Shown: positions 1 to 8,333, numbered from the stretch's first letter. The stretch: 26,530 nucleotides of DNA from an uncultured Saprospiraceae bacterium (GCA_938039305.1 CALHUZ010000255.1:1-26530); one strand, 5' to 3'. Numbers and translations are program-made. The notes: generated by a model from the letters alone, not told the origin.

Positions 1-620
1 CGCTTGAGTGTCTTGACTTCATATCCGAGGAATTCGCACATCCTACGGATCTGTCTGTTAAGGCCTTGAGTCAGTATAATTTTGAAAGTACGATCATTGA
101 TGGATGATATTTTGCACTTCTTTGTTACAGTCCCAAGGATCGGAACTCCTGACCTCATTTTATTGATGAACCGATCTGTGATTGATTTATCAACTGTGAC
201 AATGTATTCTTTCTCATGGTTGTTGCCAGCTCGAAGGATCTTATTAACGATATCTCCGTCATTAGTTAGAAAGATCAATCCTTCTGATGGTTTATCTAAT
301 CTCCCAATTGGAAATAATCTTTCTGGATGACCAATGAAATCTATGATGTTATTCTTCTCCTTGAGGTCTGTCGTACAAACGATACCTCTTGGCTTGTTAA
401 AAGCGAGATATAGCGCTTTGGGTTTTTCAGAAATAGATTTGCCATCGAGCAGAACGATGTCACCTTCAGCTACTCTATTCCCAAGTTTTGCGATTGTGCC
501 ATTGATCTGCACGCGATCTGCGGCAATGAGTTTATCTGCTTCTCTGCGAGAGCATATACCAGTCTCGCTGATGTATTTGTTGAGACTTTTTGAGTTTTCG
601 TTGGATATAGCCAATGTCAA
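1..620 (-). CDS. rluF: RluF-family 23S rRNA pseudouridine synthase (3' end beyond window)
   Basis: Converts a uridine of 23S rRNA to pseudouridine (family role; E. coli RluF acts on U2604). Reading the minus strand gives an S4-like RNA-binding start (SLNKYISETG, CSRREADKLI), then the synthase domain with NKPRGIVCTT and GRLDKPSEGLIFLTNDGD. The catalytic Asp of GRLDK is near residue 107. Later come GVPILGTVTKKCK and GLNRQIRRMCEFLGYEVK, all closely matching RluF. The frame is open to the left edge, so the C-terminus is missing. In this frame a TAG lies just upstream at 624-626, and no ATG occurs before the S4 domain, so the start must be a TTG at 620 or 614; 620 is used here. It is unrelated to the alginate locus. 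The family is certain; the exact target uridine is inferred. Confidence 0.93.
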   Translation of the reverse strand, partial: MTLAISNENSKSLNKYISETGICSRREADKLIAADRVQINGTIAKLGNRVAEGDIVLLDGKSISEKPKALYLAFNKPRGIVCTTDLKEKNNIIDFIGHPERLFPIGRLDKPSEGLIFLTNDGDIVNKILRAGNNHEKEYIVTVDKSITDRFINKMRSGVPILGTVTKKCKISSINDRTFKIILTQGLNRQIRRMCEFLGYEVKTLK

Positions 621-708
621 TGTCTAATTAGAGAATCAAAGATAAACTACCATGATGAAGAAGGGTAGTGGAATTATGTCTTCTTGACTAATAATGTCCT
701 TTGAAGAA

Positions 709-1338
709 TTACGCTTTTAACTTGAGTATACTCTCTGGTCCACAACACATCAGCATATCGAGAATGCTCAGATCTGGGATGAAATCAAACTCATTGCTGA
801 AGACTTGCTCATATGGCATCAAGGAAGCATCAGTGGAGTTCGGTTTGAATTTGCTTCTTAGATCAAGTGCTTGAGCTTGATAATCGGAGTGGTATGCTTC
901 TGTATCAGAAACTTCAAGTTTGGGGGGAGAGGAAGTAGTCAAAGACAACTGCTTACACACAAACCCAAATAACTCTTGATTGTAATCCCAAAGGAATTTG
1001 TCATTTCTCATGATGAGTGGCTCTAAATCATCTATGATGTAATGAAAAAAAGGAGCCGATCCATAATTCGCTTTGATCTGCTTTACTAATATTTCCCGCC
1101 AAGGTGACTCATATGATATCTGAACATCACGGATGGCTTTCTGAGCATTCTTACCTTTCTTAAGAGGTATGGATGTTGACATGAGTCCTTGAGGGCCACA
1201 TAGATGAATTCGATTGCGATAACTGCGCTTCTGGTAGTGCTCATGTGCTTCTATCTGAATAGATGTATGGCGCACAATCTGGCTCATCACACTGATCGGT
1301 GGCAAGCACATGGTTTCTATGATAACAGTATTTTTCAA
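709..1338 (-). CDS. WbqC-family protein
   Basis: A 209-residue protein that I recognise as the WbqC-like family, often found near surface polysaccharide or aminotransferase genes; its biochemical role is not established. Visible family features are an N-terminal strand with CLPPI, the YQKRSYRNR segment (residues 35-43), SPWRE (78-82), YGSAPFFHY (92-100), and SILDMLMCCGPES near the C-terminus. There is no signal peptide or membrane segment. It lies 35 bp downstream of the phosphatidyltransferase gene on the same strand and is probably co-transcribed with it. The ATG at 1338 is the first in frame and fits the family's start. Length is normal for the family. Confidence 0.85.
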   Translation of the reverse strand: MKNTVIIETMCLPPISVMSQIVRHTSIQIEAHEHYQKRSYRNRIHLCGPQGLMSTSIPLKKGKNAQKAIRDVQISYESPWREILVKQIKANYGSAPFFHYIIDDLEPLIMRNDKFLWDYNQELFGFVCKQLSLTTSSPPKLEVSDTEAYHSDYQAQALDLRSKFKPNSTDASLMPYEQVFSNEFDFIPDLSILDMLMCCGPESILKLKA

Positions 1339-1373
1339 TGATGATTATCTATCCGCAATGATACGACTTCGAT

Positions 1374-2138
1374 CTAAGTGACAGATCTTCTGACGATGAT
1401 AAATACGGGCATCATGATCGTATAAGAGATGAAAAATGGGATGATGTACTCGGCCAATCCCATGACCAGCATCACTCCCATCATTAAAAGTTGGAAGCCT
1501 AAACCAAATGTAGAAACTGCAGTCATCAACCAGTTCGGCAGTAACTTGTCAGTAGCCGCACTTCTATCGAGAGCATATATACATCGGTCAAATACTACAT
1601 ATAGAAACGTATACATACCATAAAGTATGTCCACGACCTTTTGGCTTTCACCACCCAAGGCTATAGGGCGCTCTGTCTCAAATACTCGACTCGTCTTATC
1701 TCCTTGAAGCCTATTGCGAAGGATGACATAGTAAAAGTTATACAATGTGCCTTGCAGCTGAACACAAGCAAAACTAACCAGTGTCCATAGCAAGGACCCT
1801 TTTGTGATATACCATATGGTCAATAGGAATAGAAGGTTAAGAAGGATATCAGCGATCGAGTCGAGATAACGACCCGTCTGCGATGGTGTATTCTTAACTC
1901 GTGCTAGTTCACCATCGGCCGCGTCAAGTATAGACTTAAGCACAAGCAGTCCAGCGCTTAACCAGAACCATTCATGGAGCATACAATAGATAGCACCCAT
2001 ACCTGATATTATAAAAAGTATAGTGACGCCAACCGGTGTGATCGGAGTGTGCTTAAAGATATTGGCCATCCACTTTGCTATCGGTCGCCCGTAATCTGAG
2101 AGATCTAAAAAGCGATGTTCGGGTGGAAGTTTAGACAT
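1374..2138 (-). CDS. CDP-alcohol phosphatidyltransferase family protein
   Basis: Integral membrane enzyme that transfers a phosphatidyl or similar phospho-alcohol group from a CDP-linked donor to an alcohol acceptor in phospholipid synthesis. The family signature D-x2-D-G-x2-A-R-x8-G-x3-D-x3-D is complete: D72, D75, G76, A79, R80, G89, D93 and D97. About six hydrophobic segments are visible, including ones near residues 37-55, 56-70, 95-125 and two near the C-terminus. The acceptor alcohol cannot be read from the sequence, so PgsA, PssA and archaetidyl-like identities stay open. It is the first gene of a leftward pair with the WbqC-family gene. It is not part of the alginate pathway. Confidence 0.88.
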   Translation of the reverse strand: MSKLPPEHRFLDLSDYGRPIAKWMANIFKHTPITPVGVTILFIISGMGAIYCMLHEWFWLSAGLLVLKSILDAADGELARVKNTPSQTGRYLDSIADILLNLLFLLTIWYITKGSLLWTLVSFACVQLQGTLYNFYYVILRNRLQGDKTSRVFETERPIALGGESQKVVDILYGMYTFLYVVFDRCIYALDRSAATDKLLPNWLMTAVSTFGLGFQLLMMGVMLVMGLAEYIIPFFISYTIMMPVFIIVRRSVT

Positions 2139-2283
2139 AGATGAGTTGCAGCAGTTCTTGATTCTACCGCATATTGGTCTTAAACGCAGTTTTTCTCAAA
2201 GAGTTGAGTTGGATGGAATATAAAAGAGTGGTATTCTTATAGGAATAGGCGTAGCGCCCCGCAATCTATAGGGAAATCAGCTT

Positions 2284-2298
2284 TGGCACAGTACTTGC
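2284..2298 (+). promoter_or_regulatory. Sigma-54 (-24/-12) promoter
   Basis: TGGCAC at 2284-2289, a 5-nt spacer and TTGC at 2295-2298 match the sigma-54 consensus TGGCAC-N5-TTGC in every conserved base. The GG (2285-2286) and GC (2297-2298) are exactly 10 nt apart, as sigma-54 requires. The predicted start is about 2310, rightward, with no protein-coding gene following for 600 bp on that strand. A split TATAG...CTATA repeat at 2238-2242 and 2266-2270 lies upstream and could be an activator site, but that is weak. Confidence 0.65.
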
Positions 2299-2309
2299 CT
2301 TAGATTAGA

Positions 2310-2380
2310 TATCGTTTTCATCAATGAAAATATAAAGGTTACAAAAGGAGTTCTCACAAAGGTGAAAACTCCTTTCTTTA
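2310..2380 (+). ncRNA. Candidate ~70-nt sigma-54-dependent small RNA
   Basis: The stretch between the predicted sigma-54 start and a terminator-like hairpin has no usable reading frame: the only ATG, at 2324, gives a three-codon peptide. It would fold into two hairpins. The first is TTTTCA/TGAAAA around a 4-nt loop (2315-2330); the second is the long terminal stem at 2344-2375. Promoter, short structured transcript and terminator together are the layout of an intergenic sRNA. I do not recognise a known RNA family. The transcript ends are inferred. Confidence 0.45.
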
Positions 2381-2384
2381 TTTT
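2344..2384 (+). terminator. Terminator hairpin of the candidate sRNA, possibly bidirectional
   Basis: AAAGGAGTT (2344-2352) pairs with AACTCCTTT (2367-2375). After one C/A mismatch the stem continues with TCAC/GTGA (2354-2357 with 2362-2365) around an AAAG loop. The plus strand continues CTTTATTTT. On the minus strand it lies downstream of the 44-residue peptide gene and may end that transcript too, though its T-run there is weaker. Confidence 0.65.
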
Positions 2385-2442
2385 AGATCAAACCTGAAAA
2401 GACTGAATTGTATCATTGATCCTGCGATCTCATCTTACTTGA

Positions 2443-2577
2443 TCATGCATTTCTTAGGAAGAAGACATATGACAGCACCAGAAAGAAAGCTGTGAGCCCG
2501 ATTGCTATCATGATTAACTTTCTCGCGTCTTCTGAATTCTTCTTCTCTAATTTTCTCTTTTTTTTCTTAGTAGACAT
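2443..2577 (-). CDS. Small single-pass membrane protein (44 residues)
   Basis: Minus-strand reading from ATG at 2577 to TGA at 2443. The N-terminus is very basic (MSTKKKKRKLEKK). One hydrophobic helix follows, about residues 21-39 (LIMIAIGLTAFFLVLSYVFF split by no charged residue), and the protein ends LRNA. A positively charged N-terminus followed by a single helix is typical of small inner-membrane proteins. I do not recognise a family and assign no function. It stands alone, with the terminator hairpin 68 bp downstream. Support is compositional only: charge, then helix, then a short tail is unlikely by chance, but no homologue can be checked here. Confidence 0.55.
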   Translation of the reverse strand: MSTKKKKRKLEKKNSEDARKLIMIAIGLTAFFLVLSYVFFLRNA

Positions 2578-2812
2578 ATCTTAAGTTGTTTCGTCTGACT
2601 AATATAGTTATCTCTTTTTAATATCTGCACTACGATTTTCTCTCAACTACTGCCTTGAGATGTATAAGTCATGATATGATATAGAGCATCCATGGGCCTC
2701 ATGCTTTATGCGTTGAGGTTCTTACATCTCGGTCTTGAGCGCCAAATATTATACCTATCGCTATCCTTTAGCCCATTTTTATGCGGCTAAACAAATATTT
2801 CGAAGAATAATT

Positions 2813-2842
2813 TTTGATATCACAGATGTTCTGCTACATTTG
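2813..2842 (+). promoter_or_regulatory. Bacteroidota sigma-A promoter of the regulator gene
   Basis: TTTG at 2813-2816 (-33 element) and TACATTTG at 2835-2842, a perfect TAnnTTTG -7 element, are separated by 18 nt, the usual spacing in this phylum. Transcription would start near 2848, inside the operator array, about 60 bp before the regulator's ATG. The first operator overlaps the last three bases of the -7 element. Confidence 0.7.
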
Positions 2843-2880
2843 GTCAACCAATTTTGGTCAACCAATTATTGGTCGCCCAA
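2840..2880 (+). promoter_or_regulatory. Three tandem GntR/FadR-type operators
   Basis: Copies lie at 2840-2851 (TTGGTCAACCAA), 2854-2865 (the identical 12-mer) and 2869-2880 (TTGGTCGCCCAA, degenerate). Each has the TGGT-N2-ACCA inverted-repeat form typical of FCD-domain GntR regulators. Spacing is 14 and 15 bp. The array covers the end of the -7 element, the predicted start site and the early leader, so a bound regulator should block transcription of its own gene. No other exact copy was seen in the window's other gene gaps; a partial match (8 of 12) lies at 3719-3730 before susC1. Confidence 0.75.
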
Positions 2881-2906
2881 TTTCGTGTGAAAAACTATAC
2901 TAATCT

Positions 2907-3626
2907 ATGCTTGATAATCTACAGAAGATTGTAATTGAGAAGCCTGTTGATCAAATCATAAATCAAATCAGATTTCTGATCACATCAGGAGAGCTTAAAC
3001 CAGGTGACAAATTACCTCCAGAAAGAAAGTTAGCAGATCACCTAGGTGTTAAACGCAGCCCAGTCAGAGACGCAATCCGTAAGTTAGAGTTCTATGGTAT
3101 CCTTAAGACCATTCCTCAAAGTGGGACCTTTGTGGCAGGAATCGGACTCACAGCATTAGAGGGGCTCATCACAGATGTATTAAGATTAGAACCATCGGAC
3201 TTCACGTCACTAGTAGAAACTAGAGTCATACTTGAAGTAAATGCTGCAGAGTTAGCAGCTAAAAGAAGAACTACAGACGACATAGCGGCTTTAGAGAATG
3301 CCCTGAAGGATTATGAGACAAGAATCAAGGGAGGCCATTCGGCTGTAGAAGAAGATCTTTTATTCCACTTGAAGATTGCAGAAGCAAGTAAGAACAAAGC
3401 CTTGAAGTCACTCATGCTCATCATTACTCCGGATATAGTTAAAAGCTATAATGATCTAAAGATCTGTAATGATGATACTTTTTTGAAAACAGTGGAGGAA
3501 CATCAAAATATAATTAACTACATCATCGATCAAGATGCAAAAGGAGCAGGGACAGCAATGAGGCTGCATCTAAACGACGTGGTTGATTTTAGCCAAAACC
3601 ATGAAAACTTAGTCTTGCCAAATTAG
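2907..3626 (+). CDS. FadR/FCD-type GntR transcriptional regulator of the alginate locus (AusR-like)
   Basis: DNA-binding repressor or activator with a winged helix-turn-helix (about residues 12-76; LPPERKLADHLGV then SPVRDAIRKLEFYGI) and an all-helical FCD ligand domain (about 95-225). Likely FCD metal ligands are D150, H154, H199 and H221. Such regulators bind sugar acids. In the marine flavobacterium Zobellia, a GntR-type regulator named AusR represses the alginate system and responds to KDG, so KDG is the likely effector here by analogy. Its promoter carries three tandem TTGGT-N2-ACCAA operators, which suggests autorepression. It is followed after 135 bp by susC1 without a clear terminator, so read-through into the transport genes is possible. 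The ATG at 2907 gives a normal 239-residue length. Confidence 0.88.
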   Translation: MLDNLQKIVIEKPVDQIINQIRFLITSGELKPGDKLPPERKLADHLGVKRSPVRDAIRKLEFYGILKTIPQSGTFVAGIGLTALEGLITDVLRLEPSDFTSLVETRVILEVNAAELAAKRRTTDDIAALENALKDYETRIKGGHSAVEEDLLFHLKIAEASKNKALKSLMLIITPDIVKSYNDLKICNDDTFLKTVEEHQNIINYIIDQDAKGAGTAMRLHLNDVVDFSQNHENLVLPN

Positions 3627-3650
3627 AAAATCGCACTAACTATAAAATCA

Positions 3651-3690
3651 CTTATTAAAGAATAGGTCGGTTCAAAATACTTTTAATAAG
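3651..3690 (+). promoter_or_regulatory. Inverted repeat in the susC1 leader
   Basis: CTTATTAAA (3651-3659) and TTTAATAAG (3682-3690) form a perfect 9-bp inverted repeat around a 22-nt spacer, starting 25 bp after the regulator's stop codon. No T-run follows, so it is not a standard terminator. It could be a regulator site or an mRNA hairpin between the regulator and susC1. Confidence 0.4.
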
Positions 3691-3761
3691 AATTACTAAA
3701 TCGAGCCCCAGGATTCAATTTATTAACCATTTAGAAATCTCATTTAATTAATTTTTCTCGT

Positions 3762-6700
3762 ATGAAAATAACTAATCTAATTACAGCACTTAAAGGCAAA
3801 GGACGCTTGTATGGTCTTTTGCTTTTACTCTGTTCGTTTACAACAGCTTTTGCAGCTTCCGAAAATGAAACAGCGACTACGGCAGATTTTGCCACAATCA
3901 CGGGAACTGTTATTTCTGATACAGACGACCTTGGTGTCATCGGAGCTAACATTGTTGTCAAAGGAACCAATAGAGGAGCTGTCACGGATGTAGACGGAAG
4001 TTTTACTATTGATGCACAACCTGATGATATATTAGTCATCAGCTATTTAGGATTCACAACTACAGAAGTAGTAGTGGGAAGTCAAACAAATATATCAATT
4101 CGCTTAGTTGAAGATGCAACTTCACTCGATGAGGTTGTTGTCATTGGATATGGTACTTCTAAGAAGTCTCATTTGACAGGAGCTATATCAAAGATTGATA
4201 ATAAGGACTTAGACAAGATACCAGTCTCAAGAGTGGATGATGCACTTGTAGGTAAAGTATCAGGTGTTAACATTTCTGCTACTGAAGGAGAGGCAGGATC
4301 TGCACCGACGATTAGAATAAGAGGTACGGGATCTGTATCAGCTAGTTCTGCGCCGTTAATTGTTGTAGATGGACTGATTGTAGATAACGACTTCCTCGGA
4401 TCATTGGACATGAATGACGTAGCGTCATTTGAGATACTTAAGGATGCAGCTTCTTCTGCGATTTATGGATCAAGAGGTGGTAACGGCGTTATACTAATCA
4501 CTACTAAAGATGGAACGGATGGTAAGACTAAGTTTACTTATAACGGATTCACAGGAGTAAAAGAAGCACACAAGAGTGATGCTTATTATTTCAGCATAGC
4601 TGAATCTGCTGCAGCAGAAATAGCTGCTAACGGTGAGTTGTCAGAGAGAACAAGGTATAAGCAACTGATTGGAGTTGACAGAGATTGGCAAGATGTAATA
4701 TTTGATGGTGGTAATATAAATAGCCATTCATTGAGTGCAAGAGGTGGTAATAAGCAGACTAGCTTTAGTGCTACTTTTGGATATTTGCATGACGAGGGTG
4801 TTTTATTAACTGATGACTTCAAGAAGTACAATATGAACTTCAAAGTGAAGACTAAGATAAATGATAGACTTTCATTTGGCGCGAGCATCGCTCCTTCTTT
4901 TACGAAGAGAAGAAGATTCGATGGTTCGACACATGATATATTAAGACAGACACCTTGGTTACCTGTTTATCATGATGAGAATACTATCCAATACGTAGAT
5001 CGTAACATATATCCTGATGTTCAAGTAGGAGATTACGCGGTGCAAAGACATTTTGACAATTATAGTGGAGATGGATTTAACGCTCAAGATATCAGTAACA
5101 CTTCCAATACTAATCCTGCGGCGAAGGTCATAGAAAGAGAGAGATTTGAGAACAAATTTAAAATGTTTGGTAGTACATACCTCCAGTTTAAAATTGCAGA
5201 TGGATTGAATTTTAGAACGTCTCTTTCTGGAGATTATCAAGATACTGATAGATCAAGATGGCAAGGATTATTGGCACACAGAAACGGTGCTTCTAATATT
5301 CAATTAGACGTTTCTAATTTTAATGGAATACACCTTGTTAATGAAAACTACTTCACTTATGACAAGGAGATCGGTCTTCACGAATTTAATGCAGTACTCG
5401 GTATGTCTGCAGAAAAGTGGGACTTTAAAGAAGATAACATAACAGCTACTGGTTATCAGAATGATTTGATTAAAACAATATCAGGAGGAACAACTATTTC
5501 AGCGGGAGGTTCTGAAGAGTACCAAGATAGATTCCAATCTTACTTTGGAAGATTAAACTATGCTTATGACTATAAGTACTTAGCTTCTGTAAGCTTAAGA
5601 CGAGATGGTAGTTCAAGATTTGGACCAGATTCTAAGTATGGCGTTTTTCCAGCAGTATCTCTTGGATGGGTTGTAAGTGAAGAGAGTTTCTTGAAAGGCA
5701 ATAGTACAGTAGACTTCTTGAAGTTTAGAGCTAGTTATGGTCTCACAGGAAATAACTCAGTAGATAGTTACTATCCATCAGTAGCACTTCTTGGTCCAGC
5801 AACAGCAGTTGTTGACGGATCCGTTGCTGCTGGAATTTCAGCATTAAATATTGCTAATGGAGGATTAGGCTGGGAAAGCTCAAGAGAGATAAATCCAGGG
5901 ATTGATTTTGCATTGTTTGACAACTTCCTATCTGGATCAGTTGACTATTATGTTAGAACAAGTGATCAGTTACTGCTTAGTAACCCTATCTCTTATACGA
6001 CTGGATTTGGTGAGGCATTAGTGAACCTTGGTAAAGTAGAGAACAAAGGTTTTGAATTAGAGTTAAGAACTAATAACATAAGAAGAGGTGACCTTACATG
6101 GACTTCTAGCTTCATAGCTTCTCGTAACAAGAATACATTATTAGATTTCGCTGATTCCAATGGTCAAATCCAAAATGTAGATAGTAAAAGAGCTGCTGAG
6201 TGGATTAACTTAGAAGGACATCCTATTTCATCTTATTATGGATGGGTTGTGGATAGAGACATTCCTACAGAATATTTGAAAGAGGCATTTCACCCTGTAG
6301 GTGGAGAGGCTCAAGATGTTTATGTGAGAGATCTTAACGGTGATGGATTGATAGATAATGATGATAAAACCATTCTCGGTAATCCTTATCCAGACTTGGT
6401 TTGGTCATTTGGCAATAATGTGAGCTATAAAGGATTTGATGCAAGCTTCATGTTCCAAGGTACTCATGGTGCTGAGGTTAGAAATATGGGTGATCAGTAT
6501 TTGTTCAATCAGTTCAACAGTGGTCAAGATTTTAATACTTCGACAACGCCTGATCAAGAATTTATTAAGCAGAAAATATTTACGGATGATATCATTCAAG
6601 ATGCTTCTTATATAGCATTGAGAAATGTGACAATTGGTTACAATTTTGGCCAAGGAATTCTTGGGAAGACTGATGTTTTATCTAAAGCAAGAATTTATGT

Positions 6701-6854
6701 CGCGGCACAGAATTTATGGTATTCTACAGCGGACGATTACACTGGGTTCAATCCAGAATCAATCAATGATACAAGTCCAACAACATATGGATATCAGCGT
6801 GCTGGATCTCCGATCCAGAAGATATTTACAGTAGGCCTAAATCTTGAGTTTTAA
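3762..6854 (+). CDS. susC: SusC/RagA-family TonB-dependent outer-membrane transporter 1
   Basis: Outer-membrane beta-barrel that imports oligosaccharides with its SusD lid, powered by TonB; the substrate here is inferred to be alginate oligomers. A signal peptide ends near residue 31 (TAFA/AS). A carboxypeptidase-regulatory-like Ig domain spans about 45-117 (ITGTV, GANIVVKGT, VDGSFTI, LVISYLGF). The conserved DEVVVIGYG is at 123-131. The plug follows, with VSGVNI, IRIRGTGS, PLIVVDG, EILKDAASSAIYGSRGGNGVI. A large barrel ends in F (LNLEF). A calcium-loop-like DLNGDGLIDNDD lies near the C-terminal third. At 1030 residues it has normal length. It leads a unit with SusD1, the PKD lipoprotein and PL7. 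Its N-terminal domain strongly resembles that of SusC2, so the two are paralogues. Confidence 0.95.
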   Translation: MKITNLITALKGKGRLYGLLLLLCSFTTAFAASENETATTADFATITGTVISDTDDLGVIGANIVVKGTNRGAVTDVDGSFTIDAQPDDILVISYLGFTTTEVVVGSQTNISIRLVEDATSLDEVVVIGYGTSKKSHLTGAISKIDNKDLDKIPVSRVDDALVGKVSGVNISATEGEAGSAPTIRIRGTGSVSASSAPLIVVDGLIVDNDFLGSLDMNDVASFEILKDAASSAIYGSRGGNGVILITTKDGTDGKTKFTYNGFTGVKEAHKSDAYYFSIAESAAAEIAANGELSERTRYKQLIGVDRDWQDVIFDGGNINSHSLSARGGNKQTSFSATFGYLHDEGVLLTDDFKKYNMNFKVKTKINDRLSFGASIAPSFTKRRRFDGSTHDILRQTPWLPVYHDENTIQYVDRNIYPDVQVGDYAVQRHFDNYSGDGFNAQDISNTSNTNPAAKVIERERFENKFKMFGSTYLQFKIADGLNFRTSLSGDYQDTDRSRWQGLLAHRNGASNIQLDVSNFNGIHLVNENYFTYDKEIGLHEFNAVLGMSAEKWDFKEDNITATGYQNDLIKTISGGTTISAGGSEEYQDRFQSYFGRLNYAYDYKYLASVSLRRDGSSRFGPDSKYGVFPAVSLGWVVSEESFLKGNSTVDFLKFRASYGLTGNNSVDSYYPSVALLGPATAVVDGSVAAGISALNIANGGLGWESSREINPGIDFALFDNFLSGSVDYYVRTSDQLLLSNPISYTTGFGEALVNLGKVENKGFELELRTNNIRRGDLTWTSSFIASRNKNTLLDFADSNGQIQNVDSKRAAEWINLEGHPISSYYGWVVDRDIPTEYLKEAFHPVGGEAQDVYVRDLNGDGLIDNDDKTILGNPYPDLVWSFGNNVSYKGFDASFMFQGTHGAEVRNMGDQYLFNQFNSGQDFNTSTTPDQEFIKQKIFTDDIIQDASYIALRNVTIGYNFGQGILGKTDVLSKARIYVAAQNLWYSTADDYTGFNPESINDTSPTTYGYQRAGSPIQKIFTVGLNLEF

Positions 6855-6888
6855 TCATTGCTTTTTAAGCAACAAGTAAAAATAAGAA

Positions 6889-8304
6889 ATGAATAAATTA
6901 TATATAATAACAATTGCAGCCTTATCTATGATGTTGATGGGTTGTGGTGATGACTTTCTAAATCCAGCTCCGACAGCCAATATTAGTGCTACGGGATACT
7001 ATCTTACTGAAGCACAATTGGAATCTGGAGTGATTAGTATGTATGACGGAATACAAGGTGTAAACTCAACTAGTACCAATGATAATCATGGTATTCAACG
7101 AGAGTTTTATCTTACAGAGATGCGGAGCGACAACACTAAGACTAAAAGCAGTGAAGGTGAGGCGGCTCAGTTTGAAAACTATACGTTAGAATCTACAAAT
7201 GGAATAGTAACTGACTATTACAGAAGTATGTATGATGTTATATTTCGTGCTAATACAGTTTTAGAAAATCTTGATGTAGCTACTACTAAGCGTGCACAAT
7301 TCGAAGGAGAGGCCAAGTTTGTCAGAGCATATGCTTATTTTAATTTGGTCAGATTATATGGAGATGTACCATTGTTAGATAGAGTTGTAGATCCATTGGA
7401 TACTGATGTTCAATTCACAAGAGTAGCTACAAGTACAATCTATGAGTTAATAGTAAGTGATCTTATGGCTGCTGCAGGTAGTCTTGATAATTCTTTTAAG
7501 ACGAGAGCTTCTAGGGCTGGTGCACAAGGATTGCTGGCTAAAGTTCATCTTACTTTAGGAAACTATAGTGAGGCTAGATCTTTATGTGAGGCAGTAGTAG
7601 GTTCTGGATTCGGATTAGAATCTAATTTTAAAGACATCTTCTACAATGAAGGAAATAATGAAGTTATTTTCTCAGTTGGCTTTATCTCAGATGATGCTAA
7701 CGATAGCCAAAACTTTTCGGCTGAAATGTTAAATGCTGTAGGTAGAACTACAGGAGTTAACTATGTTACTGCTGAAGCAAAGGCTGCTTTAGATGCAATA
7801 GGAGGAAATAGAGCTAAATACTCTTATCGTCAAGATGCGTTGCAGCCAATTTTTGATCAGGTGGTGAAATTCCTTCCGAATGGTGATGATAATTTAGGGA
7901 TATCTGCAATATCTAATGATCCTACTTTAGCAGGTAATGACTGGATCGTCCTCAGATATGCGGATGTTCTGCTCATGCATGTAGAAGCAATCATGGCAGG
8001 TGGCAGTAATACTACAGACCCTGCAGCAATCGCATCATTTAAGGCAGTGAGAGATAGAGCAGGTATAACTGATCCAATCTTTGAAATCACAAAGCAGGCA
8101 TTGCTTGATGAAAGAAGAGTCGAGTTAGCATTTGAAAATCATAGGTTATTTGACTTAATACGATTTGGATCTGCTATCGATGTTTTAACAACATTCTCTT
8201 CAGAAAATGGGTACGGCTTTAGTGGAACAGATCTTCTTCTTCCTATACCTGAAAGGGAGATAGGATTGAGCAACGGTTTGCTGACTCAGAATCCAGGCTA
8301 CTAA
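6889..8304 (+). CDS. susD: SusD/RagB-family surface glycan-binding lipoprotein 1
   Basis: Surface-exposed lid that binds glycan and hands it to the partner SusC. The lipoprotein signal has Cys19 (lipobox LMGC) followed by GDD, a Bacteroidota-type surface-export context. The SusD core includes FVRAYAYFNLVRLYGDVPL (144-162), the tetratricopeptide-like helices, WIVLRYADVLLMHVEA and the C-terminal ERRVELAFENHRLFDLIRFG. At 471 residues it is of normal size. It starts 34 bp after SusC1, the canonical pairing. Ligand specificity for alginate is inferred from the PL7 and PL17 neighbours. Confidence 0.94.
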   Translation: MNKLYIITIAALSMMLMGCGDDFLNPAPTANISATGYYLTEAQLESGVISMYDGIQGVNSTSTNDNHGIQREFYLTEMRSDNTKTKSSEGEAAQFENYTLESTNGIVTDYYRSMYDVIFRANTVLENLDVATTKRAQFEGEAKFVRAYAYFNLVRLYGDVPLLDRVVDPLDTDVQFTRVATSTIYELIVSDLMAAAGSLDNSFKTRASRAGAQGLLAKVHLTLGNYSEARSLCEAVVGSGFGLESNFKDIFYNEGNNEVIFSVGFISDDANDSQNFSAEMLNAVGRTTGVNYVTAEAKAALDAIGGNRAKYSYRQDALQPIFDQVVKFLPNGDDNLGISAISNDPTLAGNDWIVLRYADVLLMHVEAIMAGGSNTTDPAAIASFKAVRDRAGITDPIFEITKQALLDERRVELAFENHRLFDLIRFGSAIDVLTTFSSENGYGFSGTDLLLPIPEREIGLSNGLLTQNPGY

Positions 8305-8333
8305 TTTAAAATCGCAATTAAAATTTAAATATT

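Noticed and set aside
82..627. Two plus-strand open frames (82 and 97 residues)
   Set aside because: They lie antisense to a clear RluF-type pseudouridine synthase with full family motifs on the minus strand.
2767..2791. TTTAGCC / GGCTAAA inverted repeat upstream of the regulator promoter
   Set aside because: Seven-base arms with an 11-nt spacer and no T-run. It may be a chance match or a minor site, and nothing else supports it.
3666..3680. GGTTCAAAAT resembling a tRNA T-loop
   Set aside because: No acceptor, D or anticodon arms can be formed around it.
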